A stretch of 23,403 nt of DNA. It comes from a virus. Position numbers and translations under genes: made by a program. Under the pieces are notes generated by a model. That model ran no database searches, had not been told where the DNA came from, and was given only the letters and a program-made list of their open reading frames with translations. The DNA lies in the IMG/VR virus record IMGVR_UViG_3300047355_000253, positions 1 through 23,403 of that record. One strand, written 5' to 3'. Below, piece by piece: positions 1 to 8,417 of this stretch; the first letter of the stretch is position 1, and each line of letters opens with the position of its first letter.

Positions 1-627
1 AGTGGAGCCTTTGCTTCAGAAACTATTGAACACTATGTAGGTTTAGACCCTAGAAAAGAGAATCATCCTATATATGAAGAACAAAGAGATTTCTATACTA
101 AACATACATCTTTCTTTGAGAACCCAACCAAAACAACATTTTATGAATCACCTGCAGAAGATTTTGATTATAGTGAGTATAATGATTATTTTGATTTAGT
201 ATTCACATCACCTCCTTATTTTAACGTAGAGAGATACTCACATGATGATACTCAAAGTTGGATAAGATATAAAGATATAGATGGGTGGAATAAAAACTTC
301 TTACATAAAGCATTAGATAAAATTATTCCAACAGTTAAGAAGGGTGGATTGATTGCAATAAACATATCAGATGTTTATACTGCAGGTAAAGGTGGTAAAA
401 CATGGAAAGAGATTACCAATCCAATGGGAGATTTTCTAACATCTAAAGGGTTAAAATACAGAGGAGCAATAGGAATGGAAATGGCCAAGAGACCTAATAG
501 TGGTGGAGCAGGTACAGTAAAAAGTACCGAATCAAATGAAAAACAATACTCTGAAGAGGTATTGAAACTATCCGAAGAAACTAAAGACAAAACTTTCGCA
601 GAACCAATTTGGATTTTTGAAAAATAA
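1..627 (+). CDS. DNA methyltransferase, 3' part (5' end outside window)
   Basis: This is the last 208 codons of a SAM-dependent DNA methyltransferase; the frame is open from base 1, so the start lies upstream of the window. The fragment begins in what looks like the SAM-binding region: a Gly-containing turn, then YVGLDP at about residues 12-17 as the motif II strand. At residues 69-73 it carries TSPPY, the catalytic motif IV of amino (N6-adenine or N4-cytosine) DNA methyltransferases. A hydrophobic strand GGLIAINISD follows at about residue 114. The block TSPPYFN..YS and the surrounding spacing match the full-length methyltransferase at 5330-6958, so the two are paralogues. The target base and specificity cannot be read. 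It probably modifies phage DNA or methylates DNA together with the neighbouring nuclease. Confidence 0.8.
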   Translation, partial: SGAFASETIEHYVGLDPRKENHPIYEEQRDFYTKHTSFFENPTKTTFYESPAEDFDYSEYNDYFDLVFTSPPYFNVERYSHDDTQSWIRYKDIDGWNKNFLHKALDKIIPTVKKGGLIAINISDVYTAGKGGKTWKEITNPMGDFLTSKGLKYRGAIGMEMAKRPNSGGAGTVKSTESNEKQYSEEVLKLSEETKDKTFAEPIWIFEK

Positions 628-639
628 TTCAAAAATGCC

Positions 640-670
640 TTGGAGCTTTAATATATTTTTCGTATATTAG
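640..670 (+). promoter_or_regulatory. Bacteroidota-type promoter P1 (-33/-7)
   Basis: A -33-like TTG (640-642, within TTGGA) is followed by exactly 20 bases and then TATATTAG (663-670), preceded by TTTTTCG. The TTGGA, TTTCG and TATATT blocks and the 20-base spacer recur in three other intergenic regions of the window. An overlapping TAGCTTTG at 668-675 also fits the host -7 consensus TAnnTTTG, with a longer spacer. It would drive the nuclease-polymerase-clamp run; the leader here is longer (41 bases to the start codon) than for the other three. Confidence 0.65.
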
Positions 671-711
671 CTTTGTAAGATTGAGGGTTTATCCTCTACT
701 AAAACTAAAAA

Positions 712-2040
712 ATGGAATATAGAAAATTAAGTTATGGGTTCAAACATGAGTTACTAACTCTTGATGAATTTAGGAGTGGGTATCTTTTAGATACTGATTG
801 TCAACCAATCGGACAGAGGTTGGATACCGAAGTAGTTGGTAAAAAAGAAGGAATCATTGGTTCTATATTAGATGGACAAGATATAGGAATGATTACTATT
901 GGTGAATCACCTAAAAACAAATTGTACAAATACGAATCAATTGATGGTGGTCACAGAAAAAGATACATCAAAGGTTATATGGAGAATAAATTTCCTGTCA
1001 GAGGAAAGTATTTTTCACAACTTTCTGATGAAGATAAAAAGTTATTCAAAAACTATCAGATGGTTTTATGTATTTACGGTCCTCTTTCAGTTTTTGAAAA
1101 GGGATTTGTATTTAGAAACATGAATCTAACAACTGATGTAAATCACCAAGAACATAGAAATTCATTTGGTGATATTGATATTGCCAACTTGATTAGATTC
1201 CAAGTAAGGAATGTGGTTGGTATCAATAACATACCTCACCAATTATTTGAATCAAGTGGTAAACATTTCAGATACTTAGGATTTAACAACAACAGATTGA
1301 GACAAGAACAATATGTAACTTATTTTACTTATAGATTGTTTCAAGATGAGAAAGTTGGTTCTGGTTCTCAGAGTGAACTTACTAAGTTTTATGAAAACGA
1401 TTTTACTAAAGAACAAATAGATAAACTAAAAAGTGAACTTGATGAGTTATTATCATTCCTTTTAAATTGTAGTGTTGCTTTCAAAAAGAAAAGTACCACT
1501 GGTTTATCCCAAAGATATTTTAAAGTACTTTCTTTCCTTTGGTTTCATATGATGGATAATTGTAAAAAGTTTAAGGTTAAGAACAATGATTATCAAAACT
1601 TGATGAAACTATTCCAAGAGGCCGATTTAAGGGTTCAGAGGAAAGAAGAATTGATAGATTTAGATTTTGATGAAGGTAGAACAATTGGCCAGGCATATAT
1701 GAATTATCCTGGTGGTTATACTGATAAATCAGATGATAAAGTAAAACAAACACTTATTTGGTTATTAGAAGAACTTGATATTGATGATATCTTTATTGAG
1801 TTGGATAATAAGAGAAGTTATACTAAACAAGAAAAAATAAACAAATTGATTGACCAGGATTATAAATGTTACATAACTGGTCAAGATGTTGATTACAAAG
1901 ATTGTGAGGCTGCCCACATTACCGCATATGATAATGGAGGTAAATCTACTTACGATAATTTTGTAATGGTGTTGAAGAAACACAATAGAGATATGGGAAC
2001 TATGAATCTCCATGATTATATGGAAACTTTAAAAAAATAA
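712..2040 (+). CDS. DUF262 (ParB/Srx-like) plus HNH nuclease
   Basis: The 442-residue protein has two recognisable parts. The N-terminal 120 residues resemble DUF262/GmrSD-N: a QRL segment at 35-37, an IIGSILDGQDIG helix-turn at 48-59, and IDGGHRKRY at 77-85 in place of the usual DGQQRLT. The C-terminal 60 residues are an HNH nuclease: CYITG at 386-390, AAHI with H402, N416 in STYDNF, and H424 in KKHN. DUF262-HNH proteins include modification-dependent restriction enzymes (GmrSD, type IV) and nucleases of phage and plasmid defence islands. Between two methyltransferase genes it could cut competing phage or host DNA that lacks or carries a given modification, or it may be a mobile HNH gene. 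The TAA stop is followed after one codon, in the same frame, by the polymerase. Confidence 0.75.
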   Translation: MEYRKLSYGFKHELLTLDEFRSGYLLDTDCQPIGQRLDTEVVGKKEGIIGSILDGQDIGMITIGESPKNKLYKYESIDGGHRKRYIKGYMENKFPVRGKYFSQLSDEDKKLFKNYQMVLCIYGPLSVFEKGFVFRNMNLTTDVNHQEHRNSFGDIDIANLIRFQVRNVVGINNIPHQLFESSGKHFRYLGFNNNRLRQEQYVTYFTYRLFQDEKVGSGSQSELTKFYENDFTKEQIDKLKSELDELLSFLLNCSVAFKKKSTTGLSQRYFKVLSFLWFHMMDNCKKFKVKNNDYQNLMKLFQEADLRVQRKEELIDLDFDEGRTIGQAYMNYPGGYTDKSDDKVKQTLIWLLEELDIDDIFIELDNKRSYTKQEKINKLIDQDYKCYITGQDVDYKDCEAAHITAYDNGGKSTYDNFVMVLKKHNRDMGTMNLHDYMETLKK

Positions 2041-2043
2041 TAT

Positions 2044-4563
2044 TTGTACCAAAACATTTACTACCAAAGAGAAAAGAATCTCATACACTTGTGGGATGAC
2101 AAATTAGGATATAGAACTTTCCCCTACACAAGATATGCGTATGAAAAAGCTGATAGGGGTGAATATCGTTCTATCTATGGAGATAACCTAACAAAGATTT
2201 ACAAATTCTCAAAAGATAATCCAGACCTATTTGAATCTGATGTTGCTGAAACTACTAGAGTTTTGGTAGATACATATTCAGATTCCGATGATATATCTAA
2301 AGGACACGTTGTTCTTACATATGATATTGAGGTTGAGATGGAAAGTGGATTACCAGATACTCAGAAAGCAGAGAATGAGATTACTTCTATTGCACTACAT
2401 GATTCAGCAACAAAACAGTATTGGGTATTGGTTGTTGATAAGAGTGGTAAGATGGTTGAAAAGAAAACCGATAAGGCAATAGTAATACCATTTCAAGATG
2501 AGAGAGATTTACTTGTAAAGTATTTAGAGTTATATGAAATGATTAATCCTTCAATTGTGACTGGATGGAATATTGATTATTTCGATACACCATATCTTTA
2601 CAATAGGATAAAAAGATTACTAGGTGAAAGACAGGCAAATAGATTATCACCAATCGGACAGTGTTTCTGGTCTCCTTACAGACAGAGATTCTTCATGGCT
2701 GGTGTATCTTATTTAGATTACATTTCACTTTATAAAAACTACAACTATGGTGAACTACCAAACTATCGATTAGATACAGTTGGTAAGATTGAAATCAACA
2801 AAGGTAAGATTGAATATCAAGGTAACTTAGACCAATTATTCAGAGATGATATTGATAAGTTTATTGAATACAACTTAGTGGATGTTGAGATTGTTGTAGA
2901 ACTAGATGAGAAACTTCAGTTCATTGATTTATGTAGAGGTATCTGTCATGCAGGACATGTACCATATGAAGATTTTGTTTACTCATCTAAATATTTAGAA
3001 GGTGCTTTACTAACATATCTTAGAAGAAGAAACTTAGTTGCACCTAATAAACCAGCGGATAGAAGAGAACGAATGGAGGCTCTTAAAGAACGAGGTGATG
3101 ATAAATTCATCGGAGCATATGTAAAGGCACCTATCGTTGGTAAGTATGATTGGGTATATGATTTAGATTTAACTTCACTATATCCATCTATTATTATGAC
3201 CCTTAATATATCACCTGAAACTAAGGTTGCTAAGATTCACAATTGGGATGCCAATAAATTTATTAAGGGAGAAATCGATACTTACACAATCGGAGATGAT
3301 ACTATCAAAAAAGAAAATCTTAAAGATTACTTAAATGATAGTAAATTTTCTGTATCATCTAATGGAGTACTATATAGAACCGATGAGGTTGGTTGTATTC
3401 CAGGTATTCTTGATTTGTGGTTTGCACAAAGAGTTGAGTACAAAAATGAAATGAAAAAATATGGAAAAGCTGGAAACAAAGAAAAATATGCCTTCTATCA
3501 CAAAAGACAGTTGGTTCAAAAGATTTTACTTAACTCTTTGTATGGTGTTCTTGGCCTTCCTGCCTTTCGGTTTTATGATATTGATAACGCAGAGGCAGTT
3601 ACGACAACGGGCCAAACAGTTATTAAATCAACTGCCGATATGGGGAACATCAAATACAACAAAGAACTTGGAGAAAAAGATTTAGATTCTAACATATACA
3701 TTGATACTGATTCAGTTTTCTTTTCTGCAGTTCCTTTGATGGATAAAAGATATAAAGATTGGAAAGAAAAAGACCAAGATACAATTGCTGGATATGTAAA
3801 TGATATTGCCGAAGAAATGCAAGATTACCTCAATGATTTCTACGATATACTTTCTCAAAAAGTTCTAAATGTTGATAAAGATAAACATAGATTAGAAATT
3901 AAGAAAGAATATGTTGCAAAGGCTGGATTGTGGATTGCCAAGAAAAGATATGCTCAATGGATTATTTCAGATAATGGAGTACCTGTTGATAAATTAGATG
4001 TAAAGGGATTAGATGTTAAACGAAGTAGTTTCCCTAAGGCATTCCAAGAAATCATGTCAGATGTTCTTATATCAATTCTACGAGGTGAAACCGAAGAAGA
4101 AATATCAGATAAGGTATTATCATTCAAGAAATCAATGACTTCATTAGATGTTACAACTATTGCTAAGAATTCTGCAGTAAAGAATCTAACAAAGTATCTA
4201 CCCAAGAAAGGTAAAAGACAATTATTCTCGATAATGAAAGGTACACCTGCTCATGTTAAAGCAGCAATCATGTACAACGATTGTTTGAGACACTTTAATT
4301 CACCATTCAAGTACGAACCCATGAGGGATGGTGATAAGATAAAATGGGTTTATTTAAAAAATAATCCACTAGGATTAGATGGATTAGGGTTTACTGGTTA
4401 TTCAGACCCACCAGATATAAAGGACTTCATTGAAACCTATGTTGACCATAATAGAATCTTCGAAAGAGAGTTACATAGAAAACTCCAAGATTTTTATGAT
4501 GCAATCGGTTGGGGTGAAGTAATATCAGAACAAAAAACAGCGGAAAAATTCTTTTCGTTTTAA
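2044..4563 (+). CDS. 43: family B DNA polymerase, T4 gp43-like
   Basis: Replicative polymerase with 3'-5' proofreading, 839 residues against 898 for T4 gp43. The exonuclease motifs are DIE (D94, E96), GWNIDYFD (174-181) and YNLVDVE with D280. The polymerase motifs are A DLTSLYPS (375-382), B KILLNSLYG (493-501) and C IDTDS (D554, D556). All catalytic acids are present, so it should be active. The C-terminus AEKFFSF resembles the clamp-binding tail of T4/RB69 gp43 (LDFLFG). The start is taken as TTG at 2044, one codon after the TAA of the nuclease gene in the same frame; no in-frame ATG lies between that stop and conserved sequence, and the T4 alignment needs nearly all of this N-terminus. Translation may be coupled to the upstream gene. 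The clamp gene follows after 53 bases. Confidence 0.96.
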   Translation: MYQNIYYQREKNLIHLWDDKLGYRTFPYTRYAYEKADRGEYRSIYGDNLTKIYKFSKDNPDLFESDVAETTRVLVDTYSDSDDISKGHVVLTYDIEVEMESGLPDTQKAENEITSIALHDSATKQYWVLVVDKSGKMVEKKTDKAIVIPFQDERDLLVKYLELYEMINPSIVTGWNIDYFDTPYLYNRIKRLLGERQANRLSPIGQCFWSPYRQRFFMAGVSYLDYISLYKNYNYGELPNYRLDTVGKIEINKGKIEYQGNLDQLFRDDIDKFIEYNLVDVEIVVELDEKLQFIDLCRGICHAGHVPYEDFVYSSKYLEGALLTYLRRRNLVAPNKPADRRERMEALKERGDDKFIGAYVKAPIVGKYDWVYDLDLTSLYPSIIMTLNISPETKVAKIHNWDANKFIKGEIDTYTIGDDTIKKENLKDYLNDSKFSVSSNGVLYRTDEVGCIPGILDLWFAQRVEYKNEMKKYGKAGNKEKYAFYHKRQLVQKILLNSLYGVLGLPAFRFYDIDNAEAVTTTGQTVIKSTADMGNIKYNKELGEKDLDSNIYIDTDSVFFSAVPLMDKRYKDWKEKDQDTIAGYVNDIAEEMQDYLNDFYDILSQKVLNVDKDKHRLEIKKEYVAKAGLWIAKKRYAQWIISDNGVPVDKLDVKGLDVKRSSFPKAFQEIMSDVLISILRGETEEEISDKVLSFKKSMTSLDVTTIAKNSAVKNLTKYLPKKGKRQLFSIMKGTPAHVKAAIMYNDCLRHFNSPFKYEPMRDGDKIKWVYLKNNPLGLDGLGFTGYSDPPDIKDFIETYVDHNRIFERELHRKLQDFYDAIGWGEVISEQKTAEKFFSF

Positions 4564-4570
4564 CAAATTG

Positions 4571-4584
4571 TATATATTTATATA
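4571..4584 (+). promoter_or_regulatory. AT element shared with 20394-20407
   Basis: The 14-mer TATATATTTATATA, one base from a perfect palindrome, sits 32 bases before the clamp start codon. The identical 14-mer lies 24 bases before the ribbon-helix-helix gene at 20432. It may be a second promoter class or a binding site. In such AT-rich DNA, chance is not excluded, and I cannot fit a clear -33 box at the standard distance. Confidence 0.3.
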
Positions 4585-4616
4585 TGATAAAACTTAATAC
4601 ACTAAATTAATTATAC

Positions 4617-5330
4617 ATGGAAAAATCAAGAATCAATCGCTTCGTATCGAAGTACAACTTGGCAGGTTTAGTAGAATCTGTAAAATGGGAATCAAAAGAT
4701 GGTTCTCTTACTACCTCATTCATTTCGGATGATAAATCAGTATTAGGAACAGTTTCCTTATCTGAGTTCGACTTTGAAGATACATCCTTCGGAGTTTATG
4801 ACACTTCAAAACTAACAAAAATGTTAGGTGTTTTATCTAATGATATCGAGTTCGATGTTACCAAAACAGAAGATAAAGCAATTTCACTTAAATTTAAAGA
4901 TGGTGCAACTTCAGTAAACTATATGTTGGCTGATTTATCGGTTATCCCTTCAGTACCAGATTTAAAACAACTACCTGATTTTAATATCACTATTAACTTA
5001 GATGATACTTTCATCAACAGATTCATCAGAGCTAAATCAGCATTACCAGATGAAAACAATTTCACATTTACTTGTAAGAACAATCAAGGAAGTATTATCT
5101 TAGGTTATTCTAACATCAATACAAACAGAATTAAAATTGATGTAGATTGTACTTGTGATGGTGATGTTGACCCAATTGCATTCTCTGCAAACTTCTTGAA
5201 AGAAATTTTAGTTGCTAACAAAGAAGCAAAAGATGCAACTTTAAAAATATCTTCTGATGGATTGGCACACATTTCATTTGAAGTAGATGGATATAAATCA
5301 GATTATTATTTAGTACAAATTCAATCTTAA
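4617..5330 (+). CDS. 45: sliding clamp (DNA polymerase processivity factor), T4 gp45-like
   Basis: The 237-residue protein (T4 gp45 is 228) has the alternating short beta-strand pattern of the clamp fold. Examples are FDFEDTSFGVYDTSKLTKML at about residues 50-69, which matches the IDFDVAIYDLNGFLGIL region of gp45, and a C-terminal domain ending in strands HISFEVDGYKSDYYLVQI. Such clamps are trimeric rings that hold the polymerase on DNA and, in T4, also activate late transcription. The location right after the polymerase gene supports the call. The stop overlaps the next start by one base (TAATG), so the downstream methyltransferase is probably co-translated. Only one clamp gene is visible although there are two loader sets. 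Confidence 0.88.
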   Translation: MEKSRINRFVSKYNLAGLVESVKWESKDGSLTTSFISDDKSVLGTVSLSEFDFEDTSFGVYDTSKLTKMLGVLSNDIEFDVTKTEDKAISLKFKDGATSVNYMLADLSVIPSVPDLKQLPDFNITINLDDTFINRFIRAKSALPDENNFTFTCKNNQGSIILGYSNINTNRIKIDVDCTCDGDVDPIAFSANFLKEILVANKEAKDATLKISSDGLAHISFEVDGYKSDYYLVQIQS

Positions 5331-6958
5331 TGAACTTTTACCAGAGGAGTAAATTTTCCGAGTTTAAATCAAACACGTCTTACCACGAACTCTTATCTAA
5401 ATCTGATGAAGAGTTTGTGGCTTGGGCTCGTTTACTTCGTAAGGAAGTAACCGACCAGTGGGATGAACGAGGAACTCCGCCTGTAATTGGTAGGGATGAA
5501 GATGGTATTGTAGAAAAGTTTAAGAAACTAAAATCCAATCCAGCAAACTATTGGGTAAAGGATAAAACTGGTGATGAAGAATCATTAGGTATAATCCAAA
5601 ACTTCAATAAAGATGCATCAGTTGTAAATCAGTTTTTTCCTACAATGTTAAAAACAAAGATTTCAAGTGGTAAATCAGCTGATGGTGGATTATCTATCTA
5701 TGACCATTTCTCAGACCCAGAGTTAGAAGAAAAGTTTGTAAGAATTATGAAACGAGCAGTTAAGAGGGATTCAATGTACTCTTGGTCTCGTTCAATAGTA
5801 GATAAAAAAGATGAGAATCCATTTTGGAATGGTCAAGATGGTGTTCAGTTTATAAAAGATGTACACGATGGTAAAGTATTCAAAGGTGAGTACAAAGATT
5901 TAGGTATCGTTCTTGCAAAGGTAAAAACTTCTACGTTAGAAAACTATGGTACATTCAACGAAGGATATGTTGGGTTTGGTAATTTATATCTAAATGCAGA
6001 AGAAGTAAATGGATTAGTTGCAACTGGTTATCTTAATGATATTCAAATATCTAATCTTGGTGAAATTGTTGATTCAACAACCTCAGAGGCCGGAACAGTT
6101 ACTAAATACAAATACCTAATTAGATGGTATGATAAAAATGATGGTATCTTTCCTAAGATACTACAAGTATTTAGATTAAGTTGTGGACAACCAGCAGTAA
6201 ACTTCCCTGCACTAACTGCAAAGTGGATTTACGAAAACTATACTAAACACATTGATACAGATGAACCATTACATATTTATGATTCATCAAGTGGTTGGGG
6301 TGGTAGAATCATCGGAGCTATGAGTTCTCGTAAGAAAGTTCACTATGTTGGTACAGACCCTAATCCTGATAACTTCTTAGATGATGAAGGAATTTCTCGT
6401 TATGAATATGTTGCCAAGTTTTACAATGATAATTGTGTAGATGATTTCTCGGATAAACTTACATCATTCTTTGATGTTAAAAAACAAGGTAATACATACG
6501 AACTATTTCAAGATGGTTCAGAACTAATCTCAAACAATCCAAAGTTCCAAAAGTATAAAGGTAAATTAGATATTTCATTTACTTCACCTCCTTACTTTAA
6601 CAGAGAACAATATTCACAAGATGAGAACCAATCGTTCAAAGCGTATGGTGAGTATGAGGATTGGAGAGATAACTTCTTAAAACCTACTCTAACAACGATT
6701 TATGAGTACCTTAAGAATGATAGATATATTCTTTGGAATATTGCTGATATCAAGATTGGTAAATCAGTTTATTATCCATTGGAACAAGATTCAATCGATA
6801 TCCTAAAAGAGTTAGGATGTGAGTACAAAGGTAAACTTAAAATGTTGATGACAAGAATGGTTGGGTTAGACCCATCTAAGAGTGGAATTAAAAATGCAGT
6901 AAAACATAATGGGAAGGCTTATAAGTACGAACCTATTTTTGTTTTTCATAAAAAATAA
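5330..6958 (+). CDS. SAM-dependent DNA methyltransferase, full length
   Basis: The 542-residue protein has a C-terminal amino-methyltransferase domain. SAM-binding motif I is YDSSSGWGGR (D318 to G324), motif II is VGTDPN, and catalytic motif IV is TSPPY (418-422), followed by strand RYILWNIADI. The order, motif I before motif IV with about 100 residues between, fits alpha/gamma-type rather than beta-type enzymes. The N-terminal 300 residues are not recognised and probably recognise DNA or partner proteins; they include a lysine-rich segment and a Trp-containing segment at 146-170. The methyltransferase part is paralogous to the fragment at 1-627 (shared TSPPYFN..YS). The gene is locked to the clamp gene by a TAATG overlap, so it is expressed with the replication genes and likely modifies newly made phage DNA. 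Confidence 0.82.
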   Translation: MNFYQRSKFSEFKSNTSYHELLSKSDEEFVAWARLLRKEVTDQWDERGTPPVIGRDEDGIVEKFKKLKSNPANYWVKDKTGDEESLGIIQNFNKDASVVNQFFPTMLKTKISSGKSADGGLSIYDHFSDPELEEKFVRIMKRAVKRDSMYSWSRSIVDKKDENPFWNGQDGVQFIKDVHDGKVFKGEYKDLGIVLAKVKTSTLENYGTFNEGYVGFGNLYLNAEEVNGLVATGYLNDIQISNLGEIVDSTTSEAGTVTKYKYLIRWYDKNDGIFPKILQVFRLSCGQPAVNFPALTAKWIYENYTKHIDTDEPLHIYDSSSGWGGRIIGAMSSRKKVHYVGTDPNPDNFLDDEGISRYEYVAKFYNDNCVDDFSDKLTSFFDVKKQGNTYELFQDGSELISNNPKFQKYKGKLDISFTSPPYFNREQYSQDENQSFKAYGEYEDWRDNFLKPTLTTIYEYLKNDRYILWNIADIKIGKSVYYPLEQDSIDILKELGCEYKGKLKMLMTRMVGLDPSKSGIKNAVKHNGKAYKYEPIFVFHKK

Positions 6959-6961
6959 ATA

Positions 6962-7189
6962 ATGGCAGATACAGATAAATTAATAAAATTGTTAGAAACT
7001 CTCAAAGAAGATTTTGAGATGTTACAAGATGGTAAATGGGACTTAAATTATTCTGATGGTTCTGAGATAGTAGCATCTTTAGATAATGTAGAAGAGGCCA
7101 TAACAATAGCAAAAAATATAAAATCATCATCCAAAAACAAAACATTTCAATATGTAGCTACAGAAGGATGGACAACTAATATAACGTAA
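6962..7189 (+). CDS. small acidic protein of unknown function
   Basis: The 75-residue acidic protein has an N-terminal amphipathic helix (KLIKLLETLKEDFEML) and a second helix (VEEAITIAKNI); I do not recognise a family. It lies 3 bases after the methyltransferase and 3 bases before the first clamp-loader ATPase, in the replication operon. The ATG has only AT-rich sequence upstream, as for most genes here. It is accepted as real because of the tight spacing, the balanced helix pattern and the lack of a competing frame. Confidence 0.65.
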   Translation: MADTDKLIKLLETLKEDFEMLQDGKWDLNYSDGSEIVASLDNVEEAITIAKNIKSSSKNKTFQYVATEGWTTNIT

Positions 7190-7192
7190 TAT

Positions 7193-8143
7193 ATGGGATT
7201 CTTTCAAGATACGACAAACAAAGAGGTTAATAACTCTTTATGGGTTGAAAAATACAGACCACAGAAACTCGATGAGTATGTGGGAAATGAACATCTCAAA
7301 TCCAAAGTAAAGGATTACTTAACGAGTGGAGATATCCCTCACCTTTTGTTCTTTGGTAAAGCCGGTACAGGTAAAACAACATTAGCAAAACTTATAGTAA
7401 ACTCAATTGATTGTGACCATATCATCATTAATGCCTCTGATGAGAATAATGTAGATACAGTTAGAAACAAAGTAAAAGGTTTTGCTTCCACAGTTGGATT
7501 TAAGGATTTGAAAGTAATCATCTTAGATGAGTTTGATTACATGACACCAAATGCACAGGCAATCCTTAGAAACTTAATGGAAACATTCTCAAGGCATTGT
7601 AGATTCATTCTAACTTGTAACTATGTTGAAAAGGTTATTTCACCTATCAGAAGTAGAACACAAGAGTTTCAGATTGTACCTCCATCTAAGAAAGAAGTTG
7701 CAGTTCAAATCTCACAGATTTTAGGTTCAGAGGCAATAACATTTGAACCAAAAAACTTAGTTCCGATTATAGATGCTTCATATCCTGATATTAGAAAGAT
7801 TATAAATACTTGTCAATTGAATTCTCATAAAGGTGAGTTGAAGATTGATACTAAAAATGTTATTGAAGGTGATTTAAAATCTAAACTAATTGATATCTTT
7901 ACATCAAAGGATGATAAGAGAAATAAGTACATGAAGATTAGACAGGCAGTTGCAGATTCTCGTACACAAGATTTTACTGATTTATATTCTTATTTTTATG
8001 AGAAGGTTGATGATTATGCAGAAGGTAATACCGCAAACGTAATATTAACAATATCAGAAAGACAATCTAAAGATGCATTAGTTGTAGATAAAGAAATACA
8101 ATTTATGGCATTGATGATAGAACTATTAAACTTACTAAACTAA
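7193..8143 (+). CDS. 44: clamp-loader large subunit A, T4 gp44-like AAA+ ATPase
   Basis: The 316-residue protein (T4 gp44 is 319) opens with WVEKYRP at 17-23, the RFC-box start of clamp loaders. It has Walker A GKAGTGKT (55-62), Walker B IILDEFD (D112, E113), sensor 1 LTCNY (140-144) and a sensor-2-like YPDIRKI. The trans-acting arginine finger is in SRT (154-156), whereas the family norm and copy B have SRC; the arginine itself is kept. The protein uses ATP to open the clamp and place it on primed DNA, working with gp62. It is paralogous to the gene at 14710-15657 along its whole length, with stretches of near-identical DNA (7436-7491 and 7535-7592). One base separates it from the zinc-ribbon gene. 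Confidence 0.95.
   Translation: MGFFQDTTNKEVNNSLWVEKYRPQKLDEYVGNEHLKSKVKDYLTSGDIPHLLFFGKAGTGKTTLAKLIVNSIDCDHIIINASDENNVDTVRNKVKGFASTVGFKDLKVIILDEFDYMTPNAQAILRNLMETFSRHCRFILTCNYVEKVISPIRSRTQEFQIVPPSKKEVAVQISQILGSEAITFEPKNLVPIIDASYPDIRKIINTCQLNSHKGELKIDTKNVIEGDLKSKLIDIFTSKDDKRNKYMKIRQAVADSRTQDFTDLYSYFYEKVDDYAEGNTANVILTISERQSKDALVVDKEIQFMALMIELLNLLN
7535..7592 (+). repeat. near-identical patch between gp44A and gp44B
   Basis: These 58 bases match 15052-15109 with a single difference, including synonymous positions, while flanking parts of the two genes have diverged. A second patch, 7436-7491, matches 14953-15008 with two differences in 56. They are coding DNA under strong protein constraint, but the silent-site identity hints at recombination between the copies. 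Confidence 0.75.
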
Positions 8144-8144
8144 A

Positions 8145-8417
8145 ATGGCAAAAATTATAGGAATGGGTAACAATACCCCACCAAAACAACCACAACAACC
8201 AAAGATTGATTTAAATAAATCAAAACCAATGGTTTGTAATCATTGTGGTTATGATGTGTTTTTACCTGCAGTGAAATTTAGAACAATATCTAAGATAATC
8301 ACAGGTACTCCACAAGATGTTATGATACCAGTTGATGTGTATTGTTGTGGAGAATGTGGTGCAGTTAAAGAAGAATTGATTCCGGTTGAAATTCGAAATT
8401 TAGATAATGAGAAGTAG
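8145..8417 (+). CDS. zinc-ribbon protein A, part of duplicated loader set
   Basis: The 90-residue protein has a conserved start MAKIIGM, a Pro/Gln-rich linker (11-20), the PKIDL segment, and a zinc ribbon with C31-x2-C34 and C68-x2-C71 (C67 is an extra cysteine). The middle, FRTISKIITGTPQDVMIPV, is predicted beta-rich. The function is unknown; such ribbons usually bind nucleic acid or protein. It is one base downstream of gp44A, and a clear paralogue sits in loader set B at 17557, so an association with the clamp loader or replisome is likely but inferred. It ends with TAG, and its last 11 bases overlap the next gene. Confidence 0.8.
   Translation: MAKIIGMGNNTPPKQPQQPKIDLNKSKPMVCNHCGYDVFLPAVKFRTISKIITGTPQDVMIPVDVYCCGECGAVKEELIPVEIRNLDNEK

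Noticed and set aside
375-632. Minus-strand open frames throughout (for example 375-632, 1765-2013, 3954-4205, 15724-16095, 16592-16849, 22326-22571)
   Set aside because: They lie opposite strong plus-strand genes, lack recognisable domains and arise easily in this biased AT-rich code.
899-1123. 74-codon plus-strand frame inside the DUF262-HNH gene, and similar ones at 2288-2482, 3461-3685 and 10477-10662
   Set aside because: They are alternative frames of genes with clear motifs and show no features of their own.
4571-4584. T4 late promoter TATAAATA
   Set aside because: The octamer appears here only on the strand opposite to the genes; plus-strand near-matches that I found lie inside coding regions.
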